Assembly: GCF_014836945.1 (NCBI RefSeq)
Contig: NZ_JACSPX010000001.1
Coordinates: 388,942 to 452,941 of the forward strand
Reading direction: 5' to 3'
Length of the DNA: 64,000 bases
Source of the DNA: Microbacterium commune
GTDB lineage: Bacteria; Actinomycetota; Actinomycetes; Actinomycetales; Microbacteriaceae
Position numbers and translations under genes: made by a program. A model generated the notes under the pieces. The model saw only the letters and a list, made by a program, of their open reading frames with translations, did no database searches and was not told the origin of the DNA. Shown piece by piece: positions 1-7,600 of this stretch; position 1 is the stretch's first letter, and every line of letters begins with the position of its first letter.

Positions 1-2
1 TC

Positions 3-1037
3 ATCAACGTGCGCCGCTTCCAGCCGCGACCCGGCGAGGTGCGCGTCGTCGCCGAGTTCCTCGGCCGGCGGGTCAGCCTCACCGACGGCGGTGGCACGGC
101 GGTCGTCGAGGACGTCGCGATCGAGCAGGACCGCCACGGGGAATGGGGCATCACCCAGCTGTTCCTGCGCAAGGCGAAGACCAGCGCGTCGCCGTTCGCG
201 AAGGGGCCGACGACGTTCGCCGCGTGGAACGAGGTCGCCGAGCTGCGTGAGCCGGGGCGGGCGCAGTCCGCCGAGCAGCTCGTCGCGACCTACTCCGAGC
301 TGCACGCGGCCGACCTCGCCACCACCCTGCTCGACCTCCCACAGGAGCGGCGGATCGAGGTGGCCGAAGAGCTGCCGGACGAGCGGCTCGCCGACGCGCT
401 CGAGGAGATGCCCGAAGACGACCAGGTCGGCATCCTCGATCGTCTCGGCGACGAGCGCGCCGCCGACGTGCTCGACGAGATGGAGCCCGACGACGCGGCC
501 GACCTGCTCGCCCAGATGTCTCCCGAGCGGCTCGAGCACCTGCTCGCCCTGATGGATCCGGAGGAGGCCGAGGACGTCCGGATGCTGCTGCGCTACGGCG
601 CGGACACCGCCGGCGGCCTGATGACGCCTGAGCCGATCATCCTGTCGGCCGACGCGACGGTCGCCGAAGCGCTGGCCCTCATCCGTCGCCACGAGCTGCA
701 CCCCGCCCTCGCCGCGGCGGTGTTCGTCACGCTTCCGCCGTTCGAGACGCCGACGGGGCGTCTGCTCGGCGTCGTGCACTTCCAGAAGATGCTCCGCTAT
801 CCCCCGCACGAACGGCTGGGCGCGATCCTCGACGAGTCCGTCGAGCCGGTCGCCGTCACCGCGTCGGCGGCGGAGGTCGCGCGCATGCTCGCCAGCTACG
901 ACCTCGTCTCGCTTCCCGTCATCGACAGCGCGCACCGCCTGGTCGGCGCGATCAGCGTCGACGACGTGCTCGACTACCTGCTGCCCGACGACTGGCGCAC
1001 CCACGACGCCGACGAGTCGACGGCGGGCACCCGATGA
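3..1037 (+). CDS. MgtE N-terminal/CBS domain protein (5' end outside window)
   Basis: The frame is open to the left edge, so the true start probably lies upstream; the first in-window start codon is a GTG at 9. After an N-terminal segment of about 80 residues comes an acidic helical-repeat region of the MgtE_N type (recurring L-P-D/E-E-R-L-A-D-A-L motifs, residues about 95-190), then a pair of CBS repeats beginning at GGLMTPEP. The membrane-spanning magnesium channel domain of true MgtE is absent, so this is a soluble relative that may sense Mg2+ or nucleotides; it is not shown to be a transporter. Its stop overlaps the start of the DUF1003 gene by 4 nt, indicating translational coupling. The domain call is firm; the function is inferred. 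Confidence 0.8.
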   Translation: MNVRRFQPRPGEVRVVAEFLGRRVSLTDGGGTAVVEDVAIEQDRHGEWGITQLFLRKAKTSASPFAKGPTTFAAWNEVAELREPGRAQSAEQLVATYSELHAADLATTLLDLPQERRIEVAEELPDERLADALEEMPEDDQVGILDRLGDERAADVLDEMEPDDAADLLAQMSPERLEHLLALMDPEEAEDVRMLLRYGADTAGGLMTPEPIILSADATVAEALALIRRHELHPALAAAVFVTLPPFETPTGRLLGVVHFQKMLRYPPHERLGAILDESVEPVAVTASAAEVARMLASYDLVSLPVIDSAHRLVGAISVDDVLDYLLPDDWRTHDADESTAGTR

Positions 1038-1570
1038 TGGCGCGTCCCTCGCGCACCGCACGCCTGGACACCCCGGGCACCCGGGGCGTCACGCGCACGC
1101 AGGCCCCGTCGCGGGATCGGTTCGGACGTTTCACCGAGTGGGTCGCCCGGGCGATGGGCACCCCGACCTTCCTCACCCTCCTCACACTCTTCTGCGCGCT
1201 CTGGATCGGCTACACGATGCTGGCGGAGCAGAACGGCTGGTGGCGCTTCGACTCGGCCGCCCTCGGATTCACCGCGCTGACGCTGATCCTGTCACTGCAG
1301 GCCTCGTATGCCGCGCCCCTCATCCTGCTCGCGCAGAACCGGCAGGACGACCGCGACCGCGTGCAGATCGAGCAGGACCGCCAGCGTGCCGAGCGCAACC
1401 TCGCCGACACCGAGTACCTCGCCCGCGAGATCGTCGCGCTGCGCATGGCCCTCGAGGAGCGCTCCAACCAGCAGATCACCCGTGACGTGCTGCGCCAGGA
1501 GCTGAAGGCCCTGCTCGCCGACCTCAACGACGACGAGAGCACCGTCGAGAGCAGCCATGACGCTCGCTGA
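1034..1570 (+). CDS. DUF1003 family membrane protein
   Basis: This 178-residue protein has a basic N-terminus, two hydrophobic segments (about residues 42-62 and 75-100) and a charged coiled-coil-like C-terminal half rich in D, E, R and Q. That is the architecture of DUF1003 proteins, which usually lie beside MgtE-like genes in actinobacteria. The function is unknown. It overlaps the upstream CBS gene by 4 nt (ATGA) and the downstream mrp gene by 14 nt, so the three are probably one operon. A nearby in-frame ATG at 1037 is an alternative start. Confidence 0.8.
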   Translation: MMARPSRTARLDTPGTRGVTRTQAPSRDRFGRFTEWVARAMGTPTFLTLLTLFCALWIGYTMLAEQNGWWRFDSAALGFTALTLILSLQASYAAPLILLAQNRQDDRDRVQIEQDRQRAERNLADTEYLAREIVALRMALEERSNQQITRDVLRQELKALLADLNDDESTVESSHDAR

Positions 1571-2678
1571 CCGCGTGCGCTCGGCTGTCGCCGCCGTCAC
1601 CGACCCCGAACTGCGCCGGCCGATCGGCGATCTCGACATGGTGCGCGAGATCACCGTCGACGGCACGACGGCGCGGGTCGGAATCGTGCTCACGATCGTC
1701 GGATGCCCGGCCGCGCAGCGGATCGAGCAGGACGTCCGGGATGCCGCGGCATCCGTCGCCGGCATCGCCGACGTCACCGTCGACGTGGGCGTCATGACCC
1801 CCGACGAGCGCCGCGCGCTCACCGAGAAGCTGCGTGCGGGACGCCCCGCCCGTCAGATGCCTTTCGGCCCCGACTCGCTGACCCGCGTCATCCTCGTCTC
1901 GAGCGGCAAGGGCGGCGTCGGCAAGTCCACCGTCACCGCGAACCTCGCCGTCGCCCTCGCCCGTCAGGGGCTGCGGGTCGGACTGGTGGATGCCGATGTG
2001 CACGGTTTCTCGATCCCGGGACTGCTCGGCATCGCACCCGGCACCCAGCCGACGCGCATCGACGATCTCATGCTGCCCCCGGTCGCGCACGACGTGAAGA
2101 CGGTCTCGATCGGCATGTTCCTGCGCGACGGCGAGGCCGTCGTCGCCTGGCGCGGGCCGATGCTGCACCGCACCGTGCAGCAGTTCCTCACCGACGTGTT
2201 CTTCGGCGACCTCGACGTGCTGCTCATCGACATGCCCCCTGGCACCGGAGACATCGCGATCTCGATCGGTCAGATCCTGCCGCACGCCGAGGTGCTCGTG
2301 GTGACCACGCCGCAGCCGGCAGCGGCCGACGTGGCGATACGCAGCGGACTGGTCGCCAGGCAGACCGGCCAGCGGGTGATCGGCGTGATCGAGAACATGG
2401 CCGCGTTCGCGCTGCCCGACGGCACCCTTCTCGACCTGTTCGGCGAGGGCGGCGGCGCGGCGGTGGCTCGCGCACTCAGCGCCGACGGCGATGAGGTGCC
2501 GCTGCTGGCATCCATCCCCCTCAGCCCGGCGCTGCGCCGCGGCGGCGATCAGGGCATTCCCGTCGTGCTCGGCGAGCCTGACGACATCGCCGCGCGCGCC
2601 ATCGTCGACGTCGCGGAGCGGATCGCCCACCGCGGTCGCGGGCTCTCCGGTCGCGCTCTTCCCCTGCGGCTCGGCTGA
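1557..2678 (+). CDS. mrp: Mrp/ApbC/NBP35-type P-loop ATPase (iron-sulfur carrier family)
   Basis: This 373-residue ATPase has an N-terminal MIP18/DUF59-like domain (about 1-90) and a deviant Walker A motif GKGGVGKST at residues 117-125, followed by the switch region DADVHGFSIPG and DMPPGTGD. Family members carry Fe-S clusters to apoproteins as dimers in the cytosol. The usual C-terminal CxxC of enterobacterial ApbC is absent: the corresponding stretch reads AFALPDGT. Actinobacterial relatives commonly share this, so cluster binding cannot be assumed. The gene starts inside the end of the DUF1003 gene and converges on tatB with a gap of only 7 nt. Confidence 0.9.
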   Translation: MTLADRVRSAVAAVTDPELRRPIGDLDMVREITVDGTTARVGIVLTIVGCPAAQRIEQDVRDAAASVAGIADVTVDVGVMTPDERRALTEKLRAGRPARQMPFGPDSLTRVILVSSGKGGVGKSTVTANLAVALARQGLRVGLVDADVHGFSIPGLLGIAPGTQPTRIDDLMLPPVAHDVKTVSIGMFLRDGEAVVAWRGPMLHRTVQQFLTDVFFGDLDVLLIDMPPGTGDIAISIGQILPHAEVLVVTTPQPAAADVAIRSGLVARQTGQRVIGVIENMAAFALPDGTLLDLFGEGGGAAVARALSADGDEVPLLASIPLSPALRRGGDQGIPVVLGEPDDIAARAIVDVAERIAHRGRGLSGRALPLRLG

Positions 2679-2685
2679 GCCGCGC

Positions 2686-3075
2686 TCAGGTGGCCTCGAC
2701 GTCGAACGGCGGCGGCGTCTGGCGGGAGAAGTACGTGCGCGTCATGCGCGGCCGCACCGGCACGACCGGGTCGGTGGCGACGGCGGTCGGTGTGGACACC
2801 GGCTTCGCCTCGAACTCCGGCTCTTCGAAGAGCGCGTCGCGGATGATGCGGCGCGGATCGTACTGACGCGGGTCGAGCTTGCGCCAGTCCACCTCGTCGA
2901 TCTCCGGACCGAGCTCGTCGCGCATCCTGCTCTTGGTGTCGCGGAGGTACTCCCCCGCACGGCGCACGAACTTCGCGAACGACTCAGCGGCTTTCGGCAG
3001 ACGCTCGGGGCCGATGATGATGACAGCGATAAGCCCGATCAGCAGCAGCTTGTCGAAGGTCAACCCCAGTTCCAT
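2686..3075 (-). CDS. tatB: Sec-independent (twin-arginine) translocase subunit TatB
   Basis: This 129-residue protein has one N-terminal transmembrane helix (about residues 8-21) followed directly by the hinge motif GPERLPKAAE and an amphipathic charged helix (FVRRAGEYLRDTKSRM). These are the hallmarks of TatA/TatB proteins. The length, the glutamate and proline near the hinge, and the long acidic/proline-rich tail favour TatB, the substrate-receptor subunit of the inner-membrane Tat complex, over TatA. It is monocistronic here and convergent with mrp. The start is the ATG just after a gap from the divergent methyltransferase promoter region. Confidence 0.85.
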   Translation of the reverse strand: MELGLTFDKLLLIGLIAVIIIGPERLPKAAESFAKFVRRAGEYLRDTKSRMRDELGPEIDEVDWRKLDPRQYDPRRIIRDALFEEPEFEAKPVSTPTAVATDPVVPVRPRMTRTYFSRQTPPPFDVEAT

Positions 3076-3162
3076 CCCCCCAGGCTACCCGCCGCGCCTC
3101 CCCGCGTGATCCGCCGCCGCCGCTTACGCTGGTGACCACAAGCTTTTCCGAGGAGAGACCCC

Positions 3163-3795
3163 ATGAGCGAGCACGACGCGAACGCCCGATTCGCGCGAGA
3201 GACCATCGTGGAGCCCGCCGCGATCGCCCGCGCGCGCGCCCACGCCCTGGAACTCGGAGCCGCCCCGATCAGCCCCGCGGTGGGCGCGCAGTGCGCCCTG
3301 CTCGCCGCCGCCGGCGCAGCCAGATCGATCCTCGAGGTGGGCACCGGGGCCGGCGTCTCGGGCCTGTGGCTGCTGCGCGGAGCGCCGCAGGCGGTGCTGA
3401 CGACGATCGACAACGAACGCGAGCACCTCGCGGCCGCACGCCAGGCCTTCGCCGATGCGCGCATCCCCGCCACCCGAGGCCGCTTCATCACCGGACGCGC
3501 CGCCGACGTGCTGCCGCGCATGAACGAAGGCGCCTACGACATCGTCTTCATCGACGCCGACGCCGAGAACGTCATCGAGTACGTCGAGCACGGTCTGCGT
3601 CTCGTGCGCACCGGCGGTCTGGTGCTCGTGCCGCGTGTGCTGCACGGCGGCCGGGTCGCCGACCCCGTCCAGCGCGACGCGGTCACCAGCTCGTACCGGT
3701 CGCTGGTGCAGGAGACGCAGGAGTCGCAGGCGGTGCTCGCCGCGCTCTCCACCGTCGGCGAGGGACTGCTGCAGCTCGCCCGCGTCGCCGAGTAG
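3163..3795 (+). CDS. O-methyltransferase family protein (SAM-dependent)
   Basis: This 210-residue protein has the class I SAM-binding motif LEVGTGAGVSG at residues 57-67, an acidic loop after strand 2 (TIDNEREH), and the FIDADAEN motif typical of the Methyltransf_24/caffeoyl-CoA O-methyltransferase-like group. The start ATG follows a clear Shine-Dalgarno (GAGGAGAG). The substrate cannot be deduced. In actinobacteria this subgroup often sits near Tat or sigma-factor genes, as it does here beside tatB. A strong bidirectional hairpin follows the stop. Confidence 0.85.
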   Translation: MSEHDANARFARETIVEPAAIARARAHALELGAAPISPAVGAQCALLAAAGAARSILEVGTGAGVSGLWLLRGAPQAVLTTIDNEREHLAAARQAFADARIPATRGRFITGRAADVLPRMNEGAYDIVFIDADAENVIEYVEHGLRLVRTGGLVLVPRVLHGGRVADPVQRDAVTSSYRSLVQETQESQAVLAALSTVGEGLLQLARVAE

Positions 3796-3819
3796 GCCGC
3801 GGAACTCCCCGGACACAGC

Positions 3820-3855
3820 AGAGGGGCGGTGGATCCGCAGATCCACAGCCCCTCT
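3820..3855. terminator. bidirectional intrinsic terminator-type hairpin
   Basis: Two 16-bp arms (3820-3835 and 3840-3855) pair with a single mismatch around a CGCA loop. The hairpin lies between the ends of the convergent O-methyltransferase and DUF3117 genes, the expected place for a shared terminator. There is no long U tract. Confidence 0.8.
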
Positions 3856-3865
3856 CATCGGAATG

Positions 3866-4036
3866 TCAGGCGCTCACGACGGCGCCCAGCACGTCGTGAA
3901 GCTCCTTCGCCTCTGCGTCGTTCACGGAGACGACCAGACGGCCGCCGCCTTCGAGCGGAACCCGCACGATGATGAGTCGCCCCTCCTTCACGGCCTCCAT
4001 CGGTCCGTCGCCGGTCCTCGGCTTCATCGCTGCCAT
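3866..4036 (-). CDS. DUF3117 family small protein
   Basis: This 56-residue protein begins MAAMKPRTGDGPMEAVKEG and continues with a short basic/glycine segment and the ending HDVLGAVVSA, the pattern of the DUF3117 family found throughout actinobacteria. The ATG at 4036 was chosen because it follows a purine-rich Shine-Dalgarno (GGGAAAGGG) and matches the family N-terminus; the frame stays open 17 codons further upstream without family similarity. The function is unknown. It is monocistronic. Confidence 0.88.
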   Translation of the reverse strand: MAAMKPRTGDGPMEAVKEGRLIIVRVPLEGGGRLVVSVNDAEAKELHDVLGAVVSA

Positions 4037-4116
4037 CGTGGCACCCTTTCCCTCGGTGGTATGAGTCAAGTTTATCGGTAGCCTCACCCTCCGGTGTTAC
4101 GCGCGTCACATCCGAG

Positions 4117-5331
4117 TCACGGGACCTGCCAGTAGGTCTGCGCCGAGCCGTACATGACGAGAATCCACGCCCACTGCAGCAGCAGGCACACCAGCAGCAC
4201 CCCCCACCGGTACGCCCGTGCACGTGGCACCGCGAGAGCGCCGGCGAGCGGCGTGAGAGGGATCAGCAGGCGGAACGTGCTCGACTGCGGGAAGAACACC
4301 GCGAGCAGGTACAGCAGGTAGCTCGCGCTCCACAGCCGGATGTCGAGACCGAGACGCCGCACGCTGCGCGCGCGCAGCAGGGCGTACCCCGCGCCGGCGA
4401 CCAGCAGCGCCAGGATCACCCAGCCCGCCCAGGACGGCATCCCCCACTGCCCGGCCCAGAACTCGGCACCGCGCACGAAACCCTCGAACGGGATGAACGC
4501 GGCAGACGGGTCGCTGAGCCAGTTGCGCCGCCAGGACAGCTCCGTCTGAAGATAGGCTCCGGGCTCCCCCGTGACCAGGCCGGCGATCGCCTGCCACGAG
4601 AAGCCGACGAGCGTCGTCAGCGCGCCGAGCGCGACGATGTGCACGACGTCTTTCGGCAGCAGCGGATGCCTCTCCCGCACGAGCCACCGCGAGATGCCGT
4701 GCAGCCCGAGGAACAGCGCGAACGCCAGCACGCCCGGTCGGGTGAATCCCATCACCGGGATGAGCAGGTACAGCCACCCGTACCGGTGGCGGGAGACGAG
4801 GTCGAGCGCCACGAGCAGCAGCAGCACGAACAGGCTCTCGGCGTATCCCACCTGGAACAGCGCGGCGAGCGGTCCGCTGGCGAAGAACGCCACGGCCCAG
4901 AGCGCCGCGGCGGCCCCGATCCGGGGGCGGAGCAGCCGGTGCAGGACGAGGCATGCGAGCAGCCCCGAGACGAGCGAGACGAGCACCGCCCCCGCCGCCC
5001 AGTCGCCGAGGCCCACGAGCTGGGCGAGGTGGGCGTACACCGGCATGAACGCCCAGGCGTTCTCGAGCACCTGCCCGGCCTCGTTCACCGGCAGGGTGGT
5101 CGGGTATCCGAACACCGCGACCGTCCAGTACCACTGGGCGTCCCAGCCGAGGGCGTAGTCCCCCAGCGCCGGATCGGCTCCGAAACGCGAGCCGAGGTTC
5201 GAGCCGGCAGCGGCGAGCGCGAAGAACCCGGTCGTCACCAGCCGCGACAGCAGGTAGATGATCGCGATGCGAGCGGTGACCGGAGTCCGCGCCCAGCCGC
5301 GCAGCGTGCGGGTCAGGACGCGGTGAGCCAC
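4117..5331 (-). CDS. PIG-V-like integral membrane glycosyltransferase (mannosyltransferase family)
   Basis: This 404-residue protein has about ten hydrophobic helices. The first extracytoplasmic loop carries GWDAQWYW, resembling the aspartate-containing catalytic loop of GT-C enzymes of the PIG-V type, which use polyprenyl-phosphate mannose. A cell-envelope mannosylation role is inferred; the acceptor is unknown. Its start overlaps the end of dapE by 19 nt on the same strand, so it is probably co-transcribed downstream of dapE. Confidence 0.75.
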   Translation of the reverse strand: MAHRVLTRTLRGWARTPVTARIAIIYLLSRLVTTGFFALAAAGSNLGSRFGADPALGDYALGWDAQWYWTVAVFGYPTTLPVNEAGQVLENAWAFMPVYAHLAQLVGLGDWAAGAVLVSLVSGLLACLVLHRLLRPRIGAAAALWAVAFFASGPLAALFQVGYAESLFVLLLLVALDLVSRHRYGWLYLLIPVMGFTRPGVLAFALFLGLHGISRWLVRERHPLLPKDVVHIVALGALTTLVGFSWQAIAGLVTGEPGAYLQTELSWRRNWLSDPSAAFIPFEGFVRGAEFWAGQWGMPSWAGWVILALLVAGAGYALLRARSVRRLGLDIRLWSASYLLYLLAVFFPQSSTFRLLIPLTPLAGALAVPRARAYRWGVLLVCLLLQWAWILVMYGSAQTYWQVP

Positions 5332-6386
5332 GCGCGCAGTCCGCGTTCGACGTCGTCGATCTGCGCGATCGGGACGCGCTCCTCGTCGTGGTGCGCGAGG
5401 TGCGGGTCGCCAGGGCCGTAGTTCACGGCCGGGACGCCCATGGCCGAGAAGCGCGCGACATCCGTCCAGCCGTACTTGGCGTTCGCCTCGCCCCCGACGG
5501 CCGCGAGGAACCGCTGCGCGATCGGCGCGTCCAGTCCCGGACGCGCGCCTCCGGCCGCGTCGAGGATCTCCACCTCGAACCCCGCGAACGCCGCGCGCAC
5601 GTGAGCCTCGGCGTCAGCCACGCTCTTGCTCGGCGCGAAGCGGTAGTTCACCTCGACCTCGCACAGATCGGGGATGACGTTGCCGGCGACACCGCCGCGG
5701 ATGCTGACCGCGTTGAGCCCCTCCCGGTAGCCCAGCCCCTCGACCGTGACCTCACGGGCGCGGTACTCAGCCAGCCGGGTGAGGATCGGGGCCGCCGCGT
5801 GGATCGCGTTCTCGCCGATCCACGAGCGCGCACTGTGCGCGCGAACGCCGCGCACGCGGACGACCGCTCGCAGCGTCCCGTTGCATCCGCCCTCCACGCG
5901 CCCGTCCGACGGCTCACCCAGAATGGCGAAGTCGGCGGCGAACAGATCGGGACGCGTCTGGGCCAGCAGATGGAGGCCGTTCAGCGAGGCGTCGACCTCC
6001 TCGTTGTCGTACCACATCCAGGTGATGTCGACCGCGGGCGCGGTGAGCTCGGCGGCCAGCTTGAGCTGCACCGCGACCCCGGCCTTCATGTCGACCGTGC
6101 CGCGCCCCCACAGGTACTCGACTCCGTCGATCTCGATGTCGCGGGTGGGCACGTTGTCGTTGATCGGCACGGTGTCGATGTGACCGGCGATGACGACGCG
6201 CTGCGCCCTGCCGAGCTGTGTGCGGGCGACGACCGTGTTGCCGTGGCGCACCACCTCGAGATGCGGGTACGACCGCACCGCCGCCTCGATCGCGTCCGCC
6301 AGCGGGGCCTCCGCCCCGGACACGCTGGGGATGTCGCAGATCGTGCGAGTGAGCTCGAGAGAGGATGCAGTCAGATCCAGCGCCAT
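5313..6386 (-). CDS. dapE: succinyl-diaminopimelate desuccinylase
   Basis: This 357-residue M20-family metallohydrolase has the Zn-ligand motif GHIDTVP, the bridging-aspartate motif GRGTVDMKAG and the catalytic acid pair in YDNEEVD. DapE hydrolyses N-succinyl-L,L-2,6-diaminopimelate to L,L-DAP and succinate in lysine and peptidoglycan precursor synthesis. The assignment is strengthened by dapD, the preceding pathway enzyme, starting divergently 64 bp away, and by dapC at 10.7 kb. The membrane glycosyltransferase gene overlaps its 3' end. Confidence 0.93.
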   Translation of the reverse strand: MALDLTASSLELTRTICDIPSVSGAEAPLADAIEAAVRSYPHLEVVRHGNTVVARTQLGRAQRVVIAGHIDTVPINDNVPTRDIEIDGVEYLWGRGTVDMKAGVAVQLKLAAELTAPAVDITWMWYDNEEVDASLNGLHLLAQTRPDLFAADFAILGEPSDGRVEGGCNGTLRAVVRVRGVRAHSARSWIGENAIHAAAPILTRLAEYRAREVTVEGLGYREGLNAVSIRGGVAGNVIPDLCEVEVNYRFAPSKSVADAEAHVRAAFAGFEVEILDAAGGARPGLDAPIAQRFLAAVGGEANAKYGWTDVARFSAMGVPAVNYGPGDPHLAHHDEERVPIAQIDDVERGLRAWLTAS

Positions 6387-6450
6387 GCGCCCAGCCTAGC
6401 CACGCCGACACATCCCGCCGTGAACCGGCGGGGCGACGTACCGTAGGAGG

Positions 6451-7404
6451 ATGAGCACTGCACGCACGGTCTGGGGCACCGGCCTGAGCACGATCGCATC
6501 CGACGGCACCGTCCTCGACGCCTGGTACCCCGAGCTCGGGCTCGGGGCGCAGGAGGCGGATGACGCGGCCGCCGCCGCATCCACCTGGGGCGCTTTCGCC
6601 GACGATGACGAGCGCCGGGGCGTGACGGTCGAGCTCGTGCAGCTCACCATCGACCTCGATGCGCCGGTCGCGTCGACGGCTGACGCCTATCTGCGCCTGC
6701 ACGCGCTGTCGCACCTGCTCGTGCGCCCCAACGAGCTCAGCCTCGACGGGATCTTCGGGCACCTCCCCACGGTCGCGTGGACCAACGCCGGCCCCATGCA
6801 TCCCGCCGACGCCGCAGCGCTGCGCCCGGTGCTGCAGCGGCACGGGATCCAGGTGCAGGGGCTCGACAAGTTCCCGCGCCTCACCGACTACGTGCAGCCC
6901 GCCGGCGTGCGCATCGCCGATGCGTCGCGGGTTCGCCTCGGCGCGCACCTCTCCCCCGGAACCACGGTGATGCACGAGGGATTCGTGAACTTCAACGCGG
7001 GCACGCTGGGTGCGTCGATGGTGGAGGGGCGCATCTCGCAGGGCGTCGTGGTCGGCGACGGCAGCGACATCGGAGGCGGGGCGTCGATCATGGGCACCCT
7101 CTCGGGCGGTGGTCAGCACCGCGTCTCGATCGGAGCGCGCACCCTGCTCGGGGCCAACGCGGGCATCGGGATCTCGCTCGGCGACGACTGCATCGTCGAA
7201 GCAGGGCTCTACTTGACCGCCGGCACCAAGGTCGTCGTCGCCGACGCCCCGGCGGGCGCAGACGGCGAGCGCCAGACCGTGAAGGCCGCCGAGCTGTCGG
7301 GCCGTAGCGGACTGCTCTACCGGCGCAACTCGCTGACCGGCGCGGTCGAGGTCTCGCGCCGCTCGGGCCACGGGGTGACGCTGAACGAGATGCTGCACGC
7401 CTGA
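6451..7404 (+). CDS. dapD: 2,3,4,5-tetrahydropyridine-2,6-dicarboxylate N-succinyltransferase
   Basis: This 317-residue protein has a left-handed beta-helix built from hexapeptide repeats (about residues 165-265; for example GVVVGDGSDIGGGASIMG and RTLLGANAGIGI), a longer actinobacterial N-terminal domain, and the conserved segment NSLTGAVEV near the end. DapD transfers succinyl from succinyl-CoA to tetrahydrodipicolinate. The ATG at 6451 lies 6 nt after a TACCGT -10-like box, and the intervening AGGAGG could also act as a very close Shine-Dalgarno. It is divergent from dapE. Confidence 0.93.
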   Translation: MSTARTVWGTGLSTIASDGTVLDAWYPELGLGAQEADDAAAAASTWGAFADDDERRGVTVELVQLTIDLDAPVASTADAYLRLHALSHLLVRPNELSLDGIFGHLPTVAWTNAGPMHPADAAALRPVLQRHGIQVQGLDKFPRLTDYVQPAGVRIADASRVRLGAHLSPGTTVMHEGFVNFNAGTLGASMVEGRISQGVVVGDGSDIGGGASIMGTLSGGGQHRVSIGARTLLGANAGIGISLGDDCIVEAGLYLTAGTKVVVADAPAGADGERQTVKAAELSGRSGLLYRRNSLTGAVEVSRRSGHGVTLNEMLHA

Positions 7405-7600
7405 TCACGGCGCACGCTCAGGCCGGCGGCCACCGCTGCTGTATGGTTGAGTCGACGCCCCTCGCGAAGCGAGACGTCTGCGTCGTCGAAATCCTTCCGC
7501 ACCGGCATCCGGTCGCGGTCACTCGAGCGGCGAAACGATGCGCGATCCCGCGCCGTCGCCCACATCCGCAGCCACGCTGCGCTTTCCTGGAGATACTCCT
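7405..7600 (+). promoter_or_regulatory. promoter and long 5' leader of the DEAD-box helicase gene
   Basis: The 196 nt between dapD and the helicase hold no convincing gene. A -10-like TATGGT lies at 7441-7446, which would give a leader of about 150 nt. The leader contains a small hairpin (CTCGC-GAA-GCGAG near 7459) and ends with a GGAG Shine-Dalgarno 8 nt before the ATG. Long structured leaders are typical of cold-regulated helicase genes, but no known RNA motif was recognised. Confidence 0.35.
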
